Shown piece by piece: positions 8,555 to 17,096 of a stretch of DNA of 64,000 bases. The position numbers and the translations under genes are program-made. The stretch's first letter is position 1, and the number at the start of each line of letters is the position of its first letter. Origin of the DNA: Actinomadura sp. NAK00032 (GTDB lineage Bacteria > Actinomycetota > Actinomycetes > Streptosporangiales > Streptosporangiaceae); contig NZ_CP054932.1 of the NCBI RefSeq assembly GCF_013364275.1, forward strand, positions 6,758,001 to 6,822,000. Reading direction: 5' to 3'. The notes beneath the pieces were generated by a model. It saw only the letters and a list, made by a program, of their open reading frames with translations, had not been told where the DNA came from and did not search any database.

Positions 8555-9534
8555 TCGGCGACCGAGATGTAGGAGCCGCTCATGTCGAGCCCGAGCCGGC
8601 TCCACTGGGGCTTCAGCCACTCGGGGAACCCCTGCGGATCGTCCAGGTTCACCCGGACGCCCGGCAGCGCCTCCCGCACCCGCGCGCCCATCTCCTCGGT
8701 CAGGTAGTGGTGGTGCAGGTCGAGGTCGGCGAGGTGGCCGAGCGGGCGGCCGGCCAGCAGCGCCTCCGCGCCCGCGTCGGTGAGCGTGCCGAGCGCGAGG
8801 CTCAGCGACTCCAGCCGCTCGACGACGGGCGCGTCCGCCACGGCCTCGGCGATCCGGTCGTGGGCGCCGGCGTTCTCCAGGCCGAGGTGGCGCAGCGCGG
8901 GCAGCCGCTCCCCCGCGAGGATCGGCGCGAGGTCGTCGAGGGAGGCGAGCCAGTCCGGCCGGTCGCCGCCGCCCAGCCACAGGTCGAGGTGCCGCAGCCC
9001 CGGCAGCTCGCTCTCGGTCACCGCCCGGACGATCTCGGCGGGCAGCATGACCGCCTCGAACCGCAGCGTCCGCAGCCGGGCGCCCGCGCGGCCGTCCAGC
9101 GGCGCGAGCCGCAGCCCGTCGGAGCCGCGGACCTCGAAGTGCTCCAGCTCCGGAAACGCCGCGAACAGCGGCGAGACGTCGGTGTGCCTGATCCACGAGA
9201 GGTGCAGGTCCCAGTCGCGGATGTCGCCGAGGAACAGCGCCCGCAGGCGCGGCAGCCGGTCGGCGGCGGCCACCAGCCGCTCCACCGGATCGAACTCGCC
9301 GCAGTCGAACCCCCAGAAGCCGATGACGAGGTGCGTGACCCGCGCCGTGTCGACCTCCCGGAGGAAGCGGTCGAAGTTCTCGGGGACCTCCGCGCCCCAC
9401 ACGCCGTTGTCGTGGATGTGGTGGTAGATCCCCCAGGCGACCTCTCCGGCGGCGGGGAGCGGCCCGCCCTCCGGGTCCCCGTCGAACGCGTGGACGGGGA
9501 GCCCGGCGAACGTCGAGAGGCGCTCCTCGATCAT
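8551..9534 (-). CDS. STM4015-family leucine-rich protein, copy 1
   Basis: A 327-residue soluble protein of leucine-rich, solenoid-like repeats: repeated L-x-x-L-x-L units such as LPGLRHLDLWLG, LPALRHLGLEN and LADLDLHHHYL in the C-terminal two thirds. The N-terminus has the AGLPVHAFDGD motif. The chain ends in SYISVAE, matched by the paralogue encoded just upstream in the operon. The function is unknown. It could be a binding scaffold or the substrate of the operon's radical SAM enzymes, modified near its C-terminal Tyr; this is inference. ATG 9534 overlaps the upstream stop by 4 nt. Confidence 0.88.
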   Translation of the reverse strand: MIEERLSTFAGLPVHAFDGDPEGGPLPAAGEVAWGIYHHIHDNGVWGAEVPENFDRFLREVDTARVTHLVIGFWGFDCGEFDPVERLVAAADRLPRLRALFLGDIRDWDLHLSWIRHTDVSPLFAAFPELEHFEVRGSDGLRLAPLDGRAGARLRTLRFEAVMLPAEIVRAVTESELPGLRHLDLWLGGGDRPDWLASLDDLAPILAGERLPALRHLGLENAGAHDRIAEAVADAPVVERLESLSLALGTLTDAGAEALLAGRPLGHLADLDLHHHYLTEEMGARVREALPGVRVNLDDPQGFPEWLKPQWSRLGLDMSGSYISVAE

Positions 9535-10496
9535 TCCGACACCGCGATGTAATGCCAGTCGCCGTCCGGCTTCTCCTGCTCGTCCAGGTCGACCTCGACA
9601 CCGGGCAGCGCGGCCTTCACGCGCTCGATCATCGCGTCCGACAGGAAGTGGTGGTGCAGGTCCAGCTTGCGCAGGTGGGTGAGCGGCTGCCCGGCCAGCA
9701 GCGCCTCGGCGCCCCGGTCGGTGAGGACGCCCATGGCGAGGCTGAGCGACTCCAGGCGCGCCACGACGGGCGCGCCCGCGACGGCCGCGGCGATCTCGTC
9801 CTGGATCTCGCTGTCCTCCAGGCCGAGGTGGCGCAGCGCGGGCAGCCGCTCGCCGCCGAGCAGCGGCGCGAGGTCGGCGGCCGTGGCGTCGCCGCCGTAG
9901 TTGTCCTCGCCGAGCCACAGGTCGAGGTGCTCCAGGTTCGGCAGCTCGCTCGCGCCCACGGCGCGGACGATCGCGGCCGGGAGCCCGCCCGACTCGAACC
10001 GCAGCACCTTGAGCCGGTCGCTCTTGACCGGGTCGAGGGCGAGGCCCTGCGCGCCGCGCACCTCGAACCGCTCCAGGTTCGGGAACGCGGTGAACAGCGG
10101 CGTGATGTCGGAGTGCTCGATCCAGGAGATCTCCGCCTCCTCGCCGGTGATGTCGCCGAGGAACAGCGCCCGCAGCTTCGGGAAGGACGCGGCGGCCTTG
10201 GTGAGCAGGTCGACCGGGTCGGCGGCGCCGGAGTCGTAGTCCGCGCCCCAGTAGCCGACGATCAGCGCGGTGATCTCGGCCGTGTCGACCGTCTGCAGGA
10301 ACCGCGCGAAGACGTCGGCGAAGTCCTCCTCGTCGAAGATCGTCCCGACGTACCAGGCGGCCTCGCCCGCCGCCGGGTACTCCTCCCCGGTGACCGGGTC
10401 GGTGGCGGCGTTCCCGTCCTTGCCCGCTTCGGTCTCGTTGTTGAACGTGGCCACCGGCAGGCCGGCGTATTCCTCGAGGTGCTGATAAACGCCCAT
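9531..10496 (-). CDS. STM4015-family leucine-rich protein, copy 2 (first gene of operon)
   Basis: A 321-residue paralogue of the next gene. It has the same layout: YAGLPVATF near the N-terminus, then Leu-rich repeats (LPNLEHLDLWLG, LPALRHLGLEDS, LRKLDLHHHFL), and a final HYIAVSE. It is more acidic than copy 1. The ATG at 10496 is preceded by AAGGGGACCC, a good ribosome site, which makes this the promoter-proximal gene. The pair probably arose by tandem duplication. The conserved end of both chains against a diverged tail just before it suggests that the terminal residues matter. Confidence 0.88.
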   Translation of the reverse strand: MGVYQHLEEYAGLPVATFNNETEAGKDGNAATDPVTGEEYPAAGEAAWYVGTIFDEEDFADVFARFLQTVDTAEITALIVGYWGADYDSGAADPVDLLTKAAASFPKLRALFLGDITGEEAEISWIEHSDITPLFTAFPNLERFEVRGAQGLALDPVKSDRLKVLRFESGGLPAAIVRAVGASELPNLEHLDLWLGEDNYGGDATAADLAPLLGGERLPALRHLGLEDSEIQDEIAAAVAGAPVVARLESLSLAMGVLTDRGAEALLAGQPLTHLRKLDLHHHFLSDAMIERVKAALPGVEVDLDEQEKPDGDWHYIAVSE

Positions 10497-10526
10497 GGGT
10501 CCCCTTCGCGAGTTCGTTCGGCCCAT

Positions 10527-10539
10527 GTCCTATCAGGAC
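10527..10539. promoter_or_regulatory. Small inverted repeat in the STM4015 operon promoter region
   Basis: GTCCT-ATC-AGGAC lies about 30 bp upstream of the first STM4015 start codon, inside the only intergenic region that can hold the promoter of the six-gene operon (10497-10605). It may be an operator or the base of a leader hairpin. No convincing -35/-10 pair was found, so an alternative sigma factor is possible. Weak evidence. Confidence 0.3.
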
Positions 10540-10605
10540 CGGCGGACAAACCGCGGGATTTCCGACGAGGGTCGGGCCGAGCGCCCCGGCCCAGGCCCCG
10601 GCGGA

Positions 10606-10630
10606 GGGCGCCCCCGCCGCGGGGGCGCCC
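10606..10630 (-). terminator. metQ terminator hairpin
   Basis: A perfect 10-bp stem, GGGCGCCCCC (10606-10615) with its complement at 10621-10630, and a GCCGC loop. It lies 11 bp past the metQ stop codon on the minus strand. This is a typical T-less actinomycete terminator that separates the metNIQ operon from the STM4015 promoter region. Confidence 0.8.
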
Positions 10631-10640
10631 GTCACGAGCG

Positions 10641-11456
10641 TCAGGAGGCGATCAGCACCGACCCCTTGTACTTGTCCTCGACGAACTTCTTGACCTCGGG
10701 GCCCTGCAGCAGCTGGACGAGCTTCTTCACGCGGGCGTCGTCCTTGTTCTCCGGCAGCGTCACGATGCCGTTGGCGTACGGGTTGCCCTCGGCCTTCTCG
10801 GCGGCGAGCGCCTCCTTGTTCGGCGACAGCCCGGCCTCGATGGCGTAGTTGCCGTTGATGACCGACAGGGCGACGTCGTCCAGCGACCGGGGCAGCTGCG
10901 CGGCCTTGACCGGCGTGAACTTCAGCTTCTTGGGGTTGGTCGCGATGTCGCGCGGGGTCGCGGTCGTCGGCGCGTCCGGCTTCAGGGTGATCAGTCCGTT
11001 GTCGGCGAGCAGCTTCAGCGCGCGCCCCTCGTTGGCCGGGTCGTTCGGGACGGCGACCTCGGCGCCCTGCGGGACGTCCTGGAGGTTCTTCACCTTCTTG
11101 GAGTAGACGCCGAGCGGCTCCAGGTGGACGGGCGCGACGAACGTCAGCTCCGTCCCCGACTGCTTCTCGAACTCCTCCATGAACGGCACGTGCTGGAAGT
11201 AGTTCGCGGTGACCTGCTTCTCCTTCAGCGCGGTGTTCGGCTGCTGGTAGTCGCTGAACTCCACGATCTCGACCTTCAGCCCGGCCTTGGCGGCCAGATC
11301 GTCCTTGACGTAGGTCAGGATGTCGCCGTGCGGGACGGGGTTGACCGCGACCTTCAGCGGGGCGTCCGGATCGTCCGACGCCTCCGAGGAGCCGCAGGCG
11401 GTCAGCCCCACGAGGAGACCGACGGAGGCCAGCGCGACAGTGAGCTTGCGAAGCAC
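10641..11456 (-). CDS. metQ: Methionine ABC transporter substrate-binding lipoprotein MetQ
   Basis: A 271-residue NlpA/MetQ-family lipoprotein. A short basic N-terminus, a hydrophobic stretch and the lipobox LTAC (Cys21) mark it for lipid anchoring outside the membrane. Family segments include VAVNPVPHGDIL near the mature N-terminus, a conserved YFQHVPFMEEF region and VSVINGNYA-like ligand-lobe residues. The start is GTG 11456 with AGAAAGG about 8 nt upstream. It is encoded downstream of metI and metN, the standard order for a D/L-methionine importer. Substrate assignment rests on family and operon. Confidence 0.92.
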   Translation of the reverse strand: MLRKLTVALASVGLLVGLTACGSSEASDDPDAPLKVAVNPVPHGDILTYVKDDLAAKAGLKVEIVEFSDYQQPNTALKEKQVTANYFQHVPFMEEFEKQSGTELTFVAPVHLEPLGVYSKKVKNLQDVPQGAEVAVPNDPANEGRALKLLADNGLITLKPDAPTTATPRDIATNPKKLKFTPVKAAQLPRSLDDVALSVINGNYAIEAGLSPNKEALAAEKAEGNPYANGIVTLPENKDDARVKKLVQLLQGPEVKKFVEDKYKGSVLIAS

Positions 11457-11476
11457 GACGAGTGCCTTTCTGTGGG

Positions 11477-12133
11477 TTAGCGGTGGGTCAGGCGGCGGGC
11501 GACGAGGTCCCCCGCGGCCTGGATGAGCAGGACCAGGACGACGAGCAGCACCACGGTCGCGACCATGACCTTGGTCTCGAAGCGCTCGTAGCCGTAGACG
11601 ACGGCGAGGTTGCCGAGCCCGCCGCCGCCGACCGTCCCGGCCATGGCCGTGTAGCCGATGAGCGCGATGACGGTGACGGTCAGGCCCGACACGAGGCCGG
11701 GGCGCGCCTCGCGCAGCAGGACCTTGCCGACGATCTCCCGGCGGGTGGCGCCCATGGCGTCCGCCGCCGCGAGCACGCCGGGGTCGACCTCGCGCAGCGC
11801 GATCTCGACGAGCCGCGCGTAGAACGGGATGGCGCCGATCGTCAGCGGGACGATCGCGGCGGCGTTGCCGATGCTGGTGCCGACGACCACCCGGGTGAAC
11901 GGGATGATCGCCACCATCAGGATCAGGAACGGCAGCGAGCGGCCGATGTCGACGACCACGCCGAGGGCCCGGTTCACGGGCCGGGCGGGCAGCAGCCCGC
12001 CGCGCTCGGTCACGACCAGCAGCACGCCGAGCGGCAGCCCGAGCACGACGGTGAACAGCGTGGCGACGCCGGTCATGTAGAGGGTGTCCACCGTGGCGGG
12101 CCACAGCAGCGGAGCGACCTCGTCCCAGGTCAT
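11477..12133 (-). CDS. metI: Methionine ABC transporter permease MetI
   Basis: A 218-residue inner-membrane permease with about five hydrophobic helices. It carries the binding-protein-dependent transport motif EAA---G near residues 130-150 (REVDPGVLAAADAMGATRREI), the contact point for MetN. The family signature YTAMAGTVGGGGLGNLA is also present. ATG 12133 overlaps the metN stop by 4 nt, so translation is coupled. It is 20 bp before metQ. Confidence 0.93.
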   Translation of the reverse strand: MTWDEVAPLLWPATVDTLYMTGVATLFTVVLGLPLGVLLVVTERGGLLPARPVNRALGVVVDIGRSLPFLILMVAIIPFTRVVVGTSIGNAAAIVPLTIGAIPFYARLVEIALREVDPGVLAAADAMGATRREIVGKVLLREARPGLVSGLTVTVIALIGYTAMAGTVGGGGLGNLAVVYGYERFETKVMVATVVLLVVLVLLIQAAGDLVARRLTHR

Positions 12134-13203
12134 CGGGCGTCCTCCCGGTTCTCGTCGGCGGCCCGGCCGGCGCCGCCGGGCGGGGTGGCGGCGCCGCCGG
12201 GGCTGGTGGCGGGGTCGGCGGCGTGCTTGACGTCGACGGTCAGGCCCGACTCGCGGAGGAAGGCGAGCTGGGCGGCGTTCGCCGCGGGGTCGCCGGGCAG
12301 TTCGAGCTGGAGGCGGCCGACGCGCTCGCCGCCGACCGTCTCGACGGCGCCGCCGAGGATGTTGACGTCCAGCGAGTACTTGCGGGCCAGCGCCGACACG
12401 AACGGCTCGTCGGTGGCGCCGCCGGTGAAGGTGACCTCGACGAGCGTCCGGCCGTCGCGGGGCTCGGCCGGCGGCAGCGGGAACAGGTCCCGGGCCAGCT
12501 CCGAGCCGGGCCGCGCGAGCAGCCGGGTGACCGGGCCCGACTCGGTGATCCGGCCGTCGCGCATGACCGCGGCCGAGTCGCAGATGCGCTTCACGACGTC
12601 CATCTCGTGGGTGATCAGCAGGACGGTGAGGCCGAGCCGCCGGTTGAGGTCGCGCAGCAGCTCCAGGATGGACGCGGTGGTCTCCGGATCGAGCGCGGAC
12701 GTCGCCTCGTCCGACAGGAGCACCTTCGGGCGGCCGGCGAGGGCGCGGGCGATGCCGACGCGCTGCTTCTGCCCGCCGGAGATCTGCGCCGGGTAGGCCC
12801 TCGCGTGCTCCTGGAGCCCGACCAGGTCCAGCAGCTCGGCGACGCGCCGGGCCCGCTCCGCGCGCGGGACGCCCATGACCTCCAGCGGGAACGCGACGTT
12901 CCCGGCGACGGTCCGGCTGCCGAGCAGGCCGAAGTGCTGGTGGATCATGCCGATGCCCTGCCGGGCCCGGCGCAGGCTCCCGCCGCGCAGCGCGAGCAGG
13001 TCCTGCCCGCCGACGACGACGCGGCCCTCGTCCGGGCGCTCCAGCAGGTTGACGCAGCGCAGCAGGGTGCTCTTGCCGGCGCCGCTGCGGCCGAGGACGC
13101 CGAAGACCTCGCCCTCGGCGACGGTCAGATCGACCCCGTCGACGGCGATCACCTCGCGGCCGCGGTCGCGGTAGCTTTTTCGAAGTTTCTCGATCTGGAT
13201 CAC
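12130..13203 (-). CDS. metN: Methionine ABC transporter ATP-binding protein MetN
   Basis: A 357-residue ATPase with Walker A GRSGAGKS (residues 38-45), signature ISGGQKQR, Walker B VLLSDEATSAL and H-loop THEMD. The C-terminal NIL domain (about residues 255-330) is the methionine-sensing regulatory domain typical of MetN, where bound methionine inhibits transport. The GTG at 13203 (VIQIEKLRK) is the most natural start. The open frame upstream to 13284 is Arg-rich and unlikely. No clear ribosome site precedes the GTG. The tail after the NIL domain is Ala/Gly/Pro-rich. Confidence 0.92.
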   Translation of the reverse strand: MIQIEKLRKSYRDRGREVIAVDGVDLTVAEGEVFGVLGRSGAGKSTLLRCVNLLERPDEGRVVVGGQDLLALRGGSLRRARQGIGMIHQHFGLLGSRTVAGNVAFPLEVMGVPRAERARRVAELLDLVGLQEHARAYPAQISGGQKQRVGIARALAGRPKVLLSDEATSALDPETTASILELLRDLNRRLGLTVLLITHEMDVVKRICDSAAVMRDGRITESGPVTRLLARPGSELARDLFPLPPAEPRDGRTLVEVTFTGGATDEPFVSALARKYSLDVNILGGAVETVGGERVGRLQLELPGDPAANAAQLAFLRESGLTVDVKHAADPATSPGGAATPPGGAGRAADENREDAR

Positions 13204-13686
13204 AGGAAAACATCCATGCGGGCACGGGACGCCGGACGAGCGGCGGCGGTCAGCGGGACGGCGGGCGGACGCGGGCGAGCGCAAGCGGCACGGCCCGACA
13301 TACGGCGTGCGGCATGCGCGGCGCGCGAAGGCTCAGGGAGAGCGCCTGCGAGCGCCTACGAGCGCTTACGAAGGAAGCGCCTAAGAGCGGCCGGGCGGGA
13401 ACGGGGCGTGGCTCAGCAGATGGCGTTCGAAGAACATGCGCGACTCAGGGGTGTGGCGGACAGGCTCGCTTCGGGGCGCGAGGCGCAGGACGGCAGGGGC
13501 CCTCAGCGGCCACACATTCGCCGGCAACACGTACGCCGCATGGCCCGCCGCATCGGCGGGCGGTGCTCACGGCACGGGCGTACGGAGGACATGTCAGCAG
13601 TTAACCGGCTTCACACCAGTGACCGCAAATCCGGCGGGTGTGATATCCGTCGCGCTGCGTGGCGGGCGCCCGCCGGGACGTTCGCG
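13204..13686. other. 483-bp intergenic region upstream of metN
   Basis: No credible gene is seen. It holds three tandem decamers at 13341-13370 (AGCGCCTGCG, AGCGCCTACG, AGCGCTTACG), a 7-bp inverted repeat TCACACC/GGTGTGA at 13611-13617 and 13637-13643, and a perfect 14-bp palindrome at 13661-13674 just past the DUF4097-type stop. The metNIQ promoter must lie here on the minus strand. I looked for a SAM-I/IV riboswitch core and found none. Confidence 0.55.
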
Positions 13687-14496
13687 CTACTCGTCGCGGT
13701 AGTCGAGATAGGCGGTGCCGGAGCCGCTGTGGACGGAGATCGACCGCGCGGCGCCCTCGTCGACGACGGCGGGGTTGAGGTGGGTACTGCCCGAACCCGT
13801 CCCGGCCCGGACGCGGTAGCGCGACCCCGGCGGCACGATGATCTTCGCCGTGCCCGACCCGGCGGACGCCTCCACGGCGTCCGGCGGCTCGGCGTAGCGC
13901 AGGTCGAGGGCGCCGGACGACACCCGCGCCAGCGTCTTGGCCGCGGCCAGCCCGGTCCCGGTGATCGCACCGGACCGGGCCTCCAGCCGCAGCCGGCCGC
14001 GCACCCCGGCGACGCCGATCTCGCCGGACCCGGTGCGCAGGTCGAGGTCACCGGTCAGGCCCCGCACGTCGATCTCCCCGGATCCGGACACCGCCGACAC
14101 GCGCGTCCCCGCCGGGACCCGGACGTCGATGTCGGCGCCGCAGCCGCCGAGCACGTCCGAGCCACCGCAGCGGAACGTCACGAACAGCACGTCCTCCACG
14201 AGCGTTTCGGTGACGCCGGGCCTCTCCAGGCCCCAGCGGAGCGTCTTGTAGACGCGGGCCTCGCCGTCCGGGCCGGGGCCGACGGAGACGGCGGCGCCGT
14301 CCAGGTCGAGGCGCAGCTCCCTGATCGCGTGGTGGTAGGGGGTGACCGACACCGCGGTCTGCCGGACGGCCCGCCCGACCAGCGAGAGCAGGGCGGGCGT
14401 CACCACGACCAGCGCGGTCGCGACCGCCAGCGCGATCCACACGCCGCGCCGGCGGGGCCGCCCCGCGCCGAGCGCCTCGCCCGTCCCGGCGGTCAT
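13687..14496 (-). CDS. DUF4097-type membrane-anchored beta-repeat protein
   Basis: A 269-residue protein with one N-terminal membrane helix (about residues 19-41) after a basic stretch, so the bulk faces outside. The exterior part is built of short Gly/Ser-rich strands repeating GSGEIDVRGLTG, TGSGEIGVAGVRG and ARSGAITGTGL, the parallel beta-solenoid pattern of DUF4097 proteins (bacterial putative adhesins and anti-sigma companions). It overlaps the response-regulator gene by 4 nt and is thus the third gene of a kinase-regulator-DUF4097 operon. It may report envelope state or be a target of the system; no enzyme function is expected. Confidence 0.8.
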   Translation of the reverse strand: MTAGTGEALGAGRPRRRGVWIALAVATALVVVTPALLSLVGRAVRQTAVSVTPYHHAIRELRLDLDGAAVSVGPGPDGEARVYKTLRWGLERPGVTETLVEDVLFVTFRCGGSDVLGGCGADIDVRVPAGTRVSAVSGSGEIDVRGLTGDLDLRTGSGEIGVAGVRGRLRLEARSGAITGTGLAAAKTLARVSSGALDLRYAEPPDAVEASAGSGTAKIIVPPGSRYRVRAGTGSGSTHLNPAVVDEGAARSISVHSGSGTAYLDYRDE

Positions 14497-15140
14497 GTGT
14501 CGCCGTCCAGGAAGCGCAGCACGGCGAGGACGCGCCGGTGGTCGCCCTCGGCGTGCGGCAGGTCGAGCTTGGCGAAGATGCTGTTGATGTGCTTGGCGAC
14601 CGCGCTCTCGCTGACCACCAGCGCCGCGGCGATGCCCGCGTTGGAGCGGCCCTCCGCCATGACGGCCAGGACCTCCCGCTCGCGCGGGGTGAGCCGGCCG
14701 AGCGGGTCGGTGTGCCTGCGCAGCAGCAGCTGCGAGACGACCTCGGGGTCCAGCGCGGTGCCGCCGGCGGCGACCCGGCGCAGCGCGTCCAGGAAGACCG
14801 ACACGTCCGCGACCCGGTCCTTGAGCAGGTAGCCGATGCCGCCGGCGCCGCTCGACAGCAGGTCGGCGGCGTAGCGCTCCTCGACGTACTGCGACAGCAG
14901 CAGCACGGCGACCTCCGGCGCCTCCCGCCGCATGACCAGAGCCGCGCGGACGCCCTCGTCGGTGAAGCCGGGCGGCATCCGGACGTCCACGATCGCCGCG
15001 TCGGGGCGGTGCGCGCGGACGGCGGCGAGCAGCCCCTCGGCCTCGCCGACGGCCGCCGCGACCTCGAACCCGGCGGTCTCCAGCAGCTTGATCAGCCCGG
15101 CCCTGAGCAGGACGGAGTCCTCGGCGATCACAACGCGCAC
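14493..15140 (-). CDS. NarL/FixJ-family response regulator
   Basis: A 215-residue regulator. The receiver domain (1-~120) has the acidic pocket near VIAED, the phospho-Asp in AAIVDVRMP (about residue 52) and the Lys in YLLKDRV. The LuxR-type helix-turn-helix (about 145-205) contains LTPREREVLAVMAEGRSNAGIA. The GTG at 15140 lies inside the end of the kinase gene (13-nt overlap), so expression is coupled. By pairing it is phosphorylated by the upstream kinase; its targets are unknown. Confidence 0.9.
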   Translation of the reverse strand: MRVVIAEDSVLLRAGLIKLLETAGFEVAAAVGEAEGLLAAVRAHRPDAAIVDVRMPPGFTDEGVRAALVMRREAPEVAVLLLSQYVEERYAADLLSSGAGGIGYLLKDRVADVSVFLDALRRVAAGGTALDPEVVSQLLLRRHTDPLGRLTPREREVLAVMAEGRSNAGIAAALVVSESAVAKHINSIFAKLDLPHAEGDHRRVLAVLRFLDGDT

Positions 15141-16375
15141 GGCAGCTCCACGGTGACGGTCGTCGGGCCCCCGCCGGGGCTGGTGATGCGGAACGCGCCG
15201 TCCACCGACCGGACGCGGCGCGCGAGCCCGGTCAGGCCCGTCCCGGCGGACGGGTCGGCGCCGCCCGCGCCGTCGTCGCGGACCGTCACCCGCAGCACGT
15301 CGCCCCGGCGGACGACCTCGACGTCGACTTCGGCCGCGCGGGCGTGCCGGACGACGTTGGTGAGGGCCTCGGACACGACGAAGTACGCGACGGCCTCGAC
15401 GGTGGAGGAGGCGCGCGGCTCCACCTCGACCCGCAGCCGGACGGGCAGCGGCACGCGGGCGGCGACGCCGGACAGCGCGGCGTCCAGGCCGCGGTCCTCC
15501 AGCACGGGCGGGTGCAGGCCGCGGATCAGCGTGCGCAGCTCGGCGAGGGCCTCCTTGGCCTCCTCGTGCGCCTCGACGATCACCCGCATGGCGTCGTCCG
15601 GGACGCCGGTCAGGGTCTCGCGGGCCAGGCCGAGGTTCAGCGCGAGGGACACGAGGCGCTGCTGGGCGCCGTCGTGCAGGTCCCGTTCGATGCGGCGGCG
15701 TTCGAGGTCGGCGGCGTCGACCACGCTGGCGCGCTTCTCGGCCAGGTCCTCGACGCGGCGCCGCAGCTCCTCCGCGCGGTCGGGGCCGAGCAGCCCGGCG
15801 GCGGCGCGGGCGTCCAGCCGCCGCACGCCCGCCGCCGCCCAGGGCGCCGCCGCGAGGAGCAGGACGCCGAGCGCACCCGTTTTGACCGGGTCGCCGAACA
15901 GGCCGGCGTCGGGCAGCGCCCACGCGTAGAGGGGCACGGCGGCGAGGACGGCGCCCATCGCCCACATCATGATCACGGCGAGTCCGCCGAGCGCGAGCGG
16001 CGGCGCCGCGACCAGGTGGTACTGCAGCTTCCGCCACACCTCGGGCGAGCGCAGATCGCGGAGCGGATCCCACGGGCGCCCGTCGGCCAGGTTCGGCATG
16101 GGTGGAATGTCCAGGCCGAGCACGGCCCAGCAGCGCTCCCGCTGCCACGCCGTCAACAGGCGCAGCGCGAGCAGCGGGAAGGCGATCGTCGCGGCGGTCA
16201 GGACGAGGACCGGTACGACGTCCACGGGCGCCCAGACGGCCCAGACCGAGCCCGGGACCAGCCATCCGGCGGCCTGCAGCGGCACCCCGGAGGCGACGAA
16301 CACGGTGTCGCGCCACGCCGCCGCCGTCCACGGCGCGTGCACGCGGGCACGGGCGACCGCGGAGATGGATGCCAT
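15128..16375 (-). CDS. Sensor histidine kinase (HisKA_3 type) with sensor membrane domain
   Basis: A 415-residue kinase. The N-terminal ~190 residues carry four to five hydrophobic helices of the actinobacterial 'sensor' type. A dimerisation helix follows with phospho-acceptor His234 in ERDLHDGAQQRL, then a HATPase domain with EALTNVVRHA (N box), VRDDGAGG and GTGLTGLARR. The start ATG 16375 (MASISA) was chosen over an in-frame ATG 36 nt upstream, which would add residues with no family look. It is divergent from a small membrane protein across 185 bp. Confidence 0.88.
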   Translation of the reverse strand: MASISAVARARVHAPWTAAAWRDTVFVASGVPLQAAGWLVPGSVWAVWAPVDVVPVLVLTAATIAFPLLALRLLTAWQRERCWAVLGLDIPPMPNLADGRPWDPLRDLRSPEVWRKLQYHLVAAPPLALGGLAVIMMWAMGAVLAAVPLYAWALPDAGLFGDPVKTGALGVLLLAAAPWAAAGVRRLDARAAAGLLGPDRAEELRRRVEDLAEKRASVVDAADLERRRIERDLHDGAQQRLVSLALNLGLARETLTGVPDDAMRVIVEAHEEAKEALAELRTLIRGLHPPVLEDRGLDAALSGVAARVPLPVRLRVEVEPRASSTVEAVAYFVVSEALTNVVRHARAAEVDVEVVRRGDVLRVTVRDDGAGGADPSAGTGLTGLARRVRSVDGAFRITSPGGGPTTVTVELPCAL

Positions 16376-16560
16376 GCGGCAACCGTATTGGCCTGGTTCG
16401 TCCGCCACCATGAACCAGACCGGAGGACGGGGGTGAACCTAGTGCCACCCCAAGTCGGATGGCGGTGCCACTGACCGCGCCGGGCACCGCGGCAAGGCTG
16501 TGACCGGGGCGTCCCGGAGCGCGGATGCCGCACCGGATCACCGTCCTCTAGGAGTGCCGC

Positions 16561-17076
16561 ATGGTCACCGCCGTCTCCCGCCCTGTCTCGTCCAAGGTCT
16601 CCTTCCGGCGCCGGCCAGTTCGCGATGTAGGGCGTGCCCTGGAGGGGCGATGGGTGGGATGGGGCTTCATCGGGGGCGCGGCCGCACTGGTCCCCTGGAT
16701 GTGGGTGCTCGCGACGACGATGCCGTCCACCACGACGGTGTCGAACTGGTCGGCGGCCTGGGTCGGGCTGGACGCGATGGAGGCCGCCGCCCTCCTGGGC
16801 ACGGGCGTGCTGTTCGTCCGCCGCGATCCCCGGTACGGGCTCGGCGCCGCCGTGGCCGCGGCCCTGCTGGCGGCGGACGCGTGGTTCGACGTGACGACCG
16901 CCACGCCCGGTGCCGCGCGCGCGTCGGCGATCGCGCTCGCGGCCGGGCTGGAACTTCCACTGGCGGCCCTGTGCGCGGCCCTCGCCGCACGGTCGTACAC
17001 GCAGCGTGGAGCCATGATCGACGAATCGGTGAACAGTGATCGGCAAAGCCTGAACGGGAGTGCGCCAGACGGGTGA
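16561..17076 (+). CDS. Hypothetical four-helix membrane protein
   Basis: A 171-residue integral membrane protein with about four hydrophobic segments (residues ~33-53, 68-88, 94-112, 122-142) and a basic N-terminus. Motifs TTMPSTTTVSNWSAAWVGLD and AAALLAADAWFDVTTA recur in unnamed actinobacterial membrane proteins. The ATG at 16561 follows TAGGAGTGCC, a good ribosome site. The function is unknown. It is divergent from the kinase gene, so the two may share a regulatory region. Confidence 0.72.
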   Translation: MVTAVSRPVSSKVSFRRRPVRDVGRALEGRWVGWGFIGGAAALVPWMWVLATTMPSTTTVSNWSAAWVGLDAMEAAALLGTGVLFVRRDPRYGLGAAVAAALLAADAWFDVTTATPGAARASAIALAAGLELPLAALCAALAARSYTQRGAMIDESVNSDRQSLNGSAPDG

Positions 17077-17096
17077 AACCAGACGAGCCGGACCTC

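Noticed and set aside
13341..13370. Three tandem decamers as a CRISPR-like or iteron array
   Set aside because: Units are too short, directly adjacent and few; no spacers, cas genes or replication gene nearby.
13204..13686. SAM riboswitch in front of metNIQ
   Set aside because: The conserved core sequences of SAM-I and SAM-IV classes were not found on the minus strand by eye; a covariance search would be needed to be sure.
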